45,872 nt of DNA from Rhodospirillaceae bacterium (GTDB lineage: Bacteria > Pseudomonadota > Alphaproteobacteria > Dongiales > Dongiaceae), in assembly GCA_016794165.1 (NCBI GenBank), contig JAEUKV010000026.1:1-45872 (forward strand), read 5' to 3'. The notes beneath the pieces were generated by a model. It was not told where the DNA came from. It saw only the letters and a program-made list of their open reading frames with translations, and made no database searches. Position 1 is the first letter of the stretch, and each line of letters begins with the position of its first letter. This document shows positions 42,642 to 45,872 of this stretch, one piece after another. The translations under genes were made by a program, and so were the position numbers.

Positions 42642-45029
42642 ATGGTTGGGATGCGCGCCCGGCGGGCAATGCCAGGCAGGGACCGGAAGGATCGGCGGCG
42701 AAGCCTGCTTTGGCGGGTCGGCCGTACTGCGGCGCGGGGCGTTCCGGCGCTGGGCCTGCTGCTGGCCCTGACCGTGCTTCCCCACCTTGCCGCGCCGGCC
42801 CAGGCTCGCGACCAGATCCATATCGTCGGCTCCTCCACCGTCTATCCGTTCTCGACCGCCGTTGCCGAACATTTCGGCCAGGGCCGTTTCCGCTCGCCGG
42901 TGGTGGAAGCCTCCGGGACCGGTGGCGGCTTCAAGCTGTTCTGCGCCGGGACCGGGACGGGCTACCCCGACATCGCCAATGCCTCGCGCCGGATCAAGGA
43001 GAGCGAGATCGCCACCTGCACCGCCAACGGTGTCAGCGAGATCGTCGAGATCGAGATCGGCTATGACGGCATTGTCGTGGCAAGTGCCAAGAGTGCCCCG
43101 GAGCGCCCGCTCTCGATCCGCGATCTCTATCTCGCCCTCGCCAAGGTGGTGCCGGTGAATGGCGCCCTCGTTGCCAATCCCTATCGCCTGTGGTCCGAAA
43201 TCAATCCCGCCCTGCCGGCCGACAGGATCGAGGTGCTGGGGCCGCCGCCCACTTCCGGCACCCGCGATGCCTTCCTCGAACTGGTGATGGAACCGGCCTG
43301 CCACGCCTTCCCGGAGATAGGCGCGCTCGCCGACAAGGACGCGCAGAAGGCCGCCTGCCTGACCCTGCGCGAAGACGGCGCCTATGTCGACGCCGGCGAG
43401 AACGACAACCTCATCGTGCAGAAGCTCTCCGGTAACCCGGATGCTTTCGGTATCCTCGGCTATTCCTTCCTCGCCGACAATCGCGACAAGCTGCAGGGCA
43501 GCGCCATCGACGGCGTGACGCCCAGCGAGGAGAACATCGTCGGCGGCCAGTACGCCGTCGCCCGCAGCCTCTATATCTATGTCAAGAAGCAGCATCTGAC
43601 CCTGGTGCCGGGCCTGGGCGAATTCGTGGCCGAGTTCGTCTCCGACCGTGCCTCCGGGCCGCAGGGCTATCTCACCGACAAGGGCATGATCGCGATGCCC
43701 AAGCCGGTTCACGATGCTGCCGCCGAAATGGCCCTGGCGGCCCTGCCGATCGCAAGCTCGCTCGGTGCCGGGCTGGATCTCGGCCCGGCCGGGGCGCTGC
43801 TGCCCTGGATCGCCGCGGCGCTGCTCCTGGTGTTGAGCTCGGTCGGTTTCCAGGTCGGTCGCCGCCGTGCCTTCGTCAGCGTTGGCGGCCAGACCCGGCA
43901 ACTGCATTCGCTGCCCGGCTATCACGGCCTCTTCGTGGGACTGGGTGCCTTCCTGCCGGGCGCCGTGGCGCTGCTCGCTGGCGCTGTCGCCATCAGCTTC
44001 ATGCCGAGCGAGACCAGCCGCGACGTGATCTGGGCGGCCATCGCCGCCGCCACCTTCGGCGCCGCCGCGATCGGCCTTGGCTGGGCGCAGCGCCATATCA
44101 GTGCCGAGTTCCGTGCCAGGAACGCGGTCGAACGCGCGGTGATGGTGCTGCTCATTGTCTGTTCGCTGCTCTCGATCCTCACCACCATCGGCATCGTGCT
44201 GTCGCTGGTGTTCGAAGCGGCCCGCTTTTTCGCCAGGGTCCCGATCAGCGAATTCCTGTTCGGCCTGCAATGGTCGCCCCAGATGGCGATCCGCGCCGAC
44301 CAGGTGGGTCAGTCCGGTGCCTTCGGCGCGGTGCCGGTCTTCGCCGGTACGCTGCTGATCACGATCATCGCCATGGTGGTGGCCGTTCCCATCGGGCTGA
44401 TGGCGGCGATCTATCTATCCGACTATGCCGGCAGCCGCGTGCGCAACTGGGCCAAGCCGCTGATCGAGATCCTGGCCGGAATCCCGACCGTGGTCTACGG
44501 CTTCTTCGCCGCCCTCACCGTCGCCCCCCTGGTGCGCAGCGGGGGCAGCGCGCTCGGGCTCGACGTGGCCTCGGAATCGGCCCTTGCCGCCGGCCTGGTG
44601 ATGGGCGTGATGATCATCCCGTTCATCTCCTCGCTTTCCGACGACGTCATGAACGCGGTGCCGCAGTCCCTGCGCGACGGCGCCTATGCGCTGGGGGCCA
44701 CCAAATCGGAAACCATCCGCCAGGTGGTGGTGCCGGCGGCGCTCCCCGGCATCATGGGCGGCATTCTGCTGGCCGTTTCGCGTGCCATCGGCGAAACCAT
44801 GATCGTGGTGATGGCGGCGGGTCTCACCGCGCGCCTGACCGCCAACCCGCTGGAGGCGGTGACCACGGTCACCGTGCAGATCGTCACCCTGCTGGTGGGC
44901 GACCAGGAGTTCGACAGCCCCAAGACACTCGCCGCCTTCGCCCTCGGCCTGGTCCTCTTCGTGGTAACGCTGATCCTCAACATCATCGCCCTGCGCATCG
45001 TCAAGAAGTATCGAGAGCAATATGAGTGA
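42642..45029 (+). CDS. pstSC: Fused phosphate-binding protein and permease (PstS-PstC)
   Basis: 795 residues from the ATG at 42642 (GAGG five bases ahead); a GTG at 42600 is open in frame but overlaps the candidate Pho box. An arginine-rich signal region leads to GVPALGLLLALTVL and probable cleavage after APAQA. Residues about 55-370 are PstS: IHIVGSSTVYPFSTAVAEHF, SGTGGGFKLFCAG, GYDGIVVAS, PPTSGTRDAF. At about 383-403 a membrane segment (ALLPWIAAALLLVLSSVGFQ) ends in GRRRAF. PstC follows: LHSLPGYHGLFVGLGAFLPG, VVYGFFAALTVAPLV, EAA loop DGAYALGATKSETIRQVVVP, and AIGETMIVVMAAG. No stop or start divides the two parts, and both look complete. It overlaps pstA by 8 bases. Confidence 0.9.
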   Translation: MVGMRARRAMPGRDRKDRRRSLLWRVGRTAARGVPALGLLLALTVLPHLAAPAQARDQIHIVGSSTVYPFSTAVAEHFGQGRFRSPVVEASGTGGGFKLFCAGTGTGYPDIANASRRIKESEIATCTANGVSEIVEIEIGYDGIVVASAKSAPERPLSIRDLYLALAKVVPVNGALVANPYRLWSEINPALPADRIEVLGPPPTSGTRDAFLELVMEPACHAFPEIGALADKDAQKAACLTLREDGAYVDAGENDNLIVQKLSGNPDAFGILGYSFLADNRDKLQGSAIDGVTPSEENIVGGQYAVARSLYIYVKKQHLTLVPGLGEFVAEFVSDRASGPQGYLTDKGMIAMPKPVHDAAAEMALAALPIASSLGAGLDLGPAGALLPWIAAALLLVLSSVGFQVGRRRAFVSVGGQTRQLHSLPGYHGLFVGLGAFLPGAVALLAGAVAISFMPSETSRDVIWAAIAAATFGAAAIGLGWAQRHISAEFRARNAVERAVMVLLIVCSLLSILTTIGIVLSLVFEAARFFARVPISEFLFGLQWSPQMAIRADQVGQSGAFGAVPVFAGTLLITIIAMVVAVPIGLMAAIYLSDYAGSRVRNWAKPLIEILAGIPTVVYGFFAALTVAPLVRSGGSALGLDVASESALAAGLVMGVMIIPFISSLSDDVMNAVPQSLRDGAYALGATKSETIRQVVVPAALPGIMGGILLAVSRAIGETMIVVMAAGLTARLTANPLEAVTTVTVQIVTLLVGDQEFDSPKTLAAFALGLVLFVVTLILNIIALRIVKKYREQYE

Positions 45030-45872
45030 CAGGCCCCCAGTCGCGACGCCCGCACAGCCCGTAGGCAAGCGACCCAATCTCAGCCCGGCCTGGATCCGGC
45101 GCCGCTATGCTGCCGAGCGCCGCTTCAAGCTCTATGGTCAGCTCGCCGTGATGGCCGCCATCGCCATGCTGGCGGTCCTGCTGGTCTCGATCTGCAGCCG
45201 CGGCTACAGCGCCTTTGCCCAGACCGAGATCACCCTCGATGTCTTCATCGATCCCGCGGTCGTGGCGCCGGCGGGTGCCACGGACAACGACACGCTGCTG
45301 GCGGCGGATTATCAGGGCCTGATCAAGGATACGCTGAAGGAAATGTTCCCGGCGGTGACCAGCCGCGGCGACCGGCGCAACCTCTACGGCATGATCTCCA
45401 ACGCCGCCGGCAACGAGATCCGCCAGGCGGTGCTCGCCAACCCGGCCCTGATCGGCACCACGCAACGCTTTACCGTGGCCGCCGACGACAATGTCGACAT
45501 GCTGCACAAGGGATTCATCGACCGCGCCTTGCCCGAATCCGAGCGCGTGGTGAGCGACGGCGAAATTCTCTGGTACGACCAGCTGGTGGCCGAGGGGCGC
45601 CTCGGCCTCGGCCTCAACACGACTTTCCTCAGCACCGGCGATTCGCGCGAACCGGAACAGGCCGGCGTCTTCGGCGCCCTGATGGGCACGGTCTTCACCA
45701 TGCTGGTGACCATCGCGCTCGCTTTGCCGCTCGGCGTCATGAGCGCCATCTATCTCGAGGAGTTCGCGCCCAAGAACCGGGCCACGGAGCTGATCGAGGT
45801 CAACATCAACAACCTCGCCGCGGTGCCCTCGATTGTCTTCGGCCTGCTGGGCCTTGCCGTGCTGCTGGGCGT
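45022..45872 (+). CDS. pstA: Phosphate ABC transporter permease PstA (partial, N-terminal part)
   Basis: The first 283 residues are present and the gene runs off the right edge. It begins MSDRPPVATPAQPVGKRPNL, then the first membrane segment LAVMAAIAMLAVLLVSICSR. A long periplasmic region follows (about 50-200: DVFIDPAVVAPAGATD, LYGMISNAAGNEIRQAVLAN), as in the extended alphaproteobacterial PstA. The core starts at GVFGALMGTVFTMLVTIALA, with ALPLGVMSAIYLEEFAP and NINNLAAVPSIVFGLLGLAV. The start overlaps the pstSC stop. PstB and PhoU would be expected beyond the window. Confidence 0.93.
   Translation, partial: MSDRPPVATPAQPVGKRPNLSPAWIRRRYAAERRFKLYGQLAVMAAIAMLAVLLVSICSRGYSAFAQTEITLDVFIDPAVVAPAGATDNDTLLAADYQGLIKDTLKEMFPAVTSRGDRRNLYGMISNAAGNEIRQAVLANPALIGTTQRFTVAADDNVDMLHKGFIDRALPESERVVSDGEILWYDQLVAEGRLGLGLNTTFLSTGDSREPEQAGVFGALMGTVFTMLVTIALALPLGVMSAIYLEEFAPKNRATELIEVNINNLAAVPSIVFGLLGLAVLLG

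Overview
The window is high-GC, densely packed bacterial DNA. Gene content points to an alphaproteobacterium, plausibly Rhodospirillales-like: the aerobic CobN-type cobalamin route, PstC and PstA with the long alphaproteobacterial N-terminal regions, several binding-protein-dependent ABC importers and two Rieske oxygenases. This assignment is inferred from gene types, not from a search. About 47 genes are supported. I saw no rRNA, tRNA, CRISPR array, transposase or phage gene.

Layout. 1-975 (minus): a PAS-domain protein coupled to moaD and moaE of molybdopterin synthase; moaE runs off the left edge. 1089-3486: an ArsC-type reductase, two small unknown genes and an orphan PAS histidine kinase. 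3645-11412 (plus): a cobalamin riboswitch with an apparent Shine-Dalgarno-masking hairpin, then cobU-cobW-cobN-cobO-cobQ. 11409-13968 (minus): a cobalt-type nitrile hydratase operon (alpha, beta, accessory protein) followed by a zinc alcohol dehydrogenase, divergent from a LuxR-type regulator, with a 22-bp dyad between them. 15135-19265: a polyamine-type ABC importer with two hairpins between its binding-protein and ATPase genes. 19327-22011: mutS. 22254-25070: sulfate-type binding protein and permeases CysT and CysW, with no ATPase beside them. 25152-25959: an ArsR/SRPBCC pair. 25997-26620: a lipoprotein. 26689-30057: two Rieske oxygenase alpha subunits flanking a LysR regulator.

30137-40435 reads as one nine-gene operon: glycosyltransferase, histidine phosphatase, MurG-like glycosyltransferase, divergent polysaccharide deacetylase, small membrane protein, then a peptide-type ABC importer with a fused double ATPase. 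Almost every junction is a 4- or 8-base overlap. Two related small lipoprotein genes follow (40515-41353). The second carries three 14-codon repeats and is split by a one-base deficit in a T7 run. A GST and a HIT protein lie on the minus strand. The window ends in the phosphate uptake locus, where PstS and PstC are encoded as a single polypeptide (42642-45029), followed by a truncated pstA.

Best candidates for something new are the PstS-PstC fusion, the glycan-gene/peptide-transporter operon, and the tandem four-cysteine lipoproteins with the repeat-associated frameshift. Functions are assigned from recognisable motifs read by eye; no database search was run.
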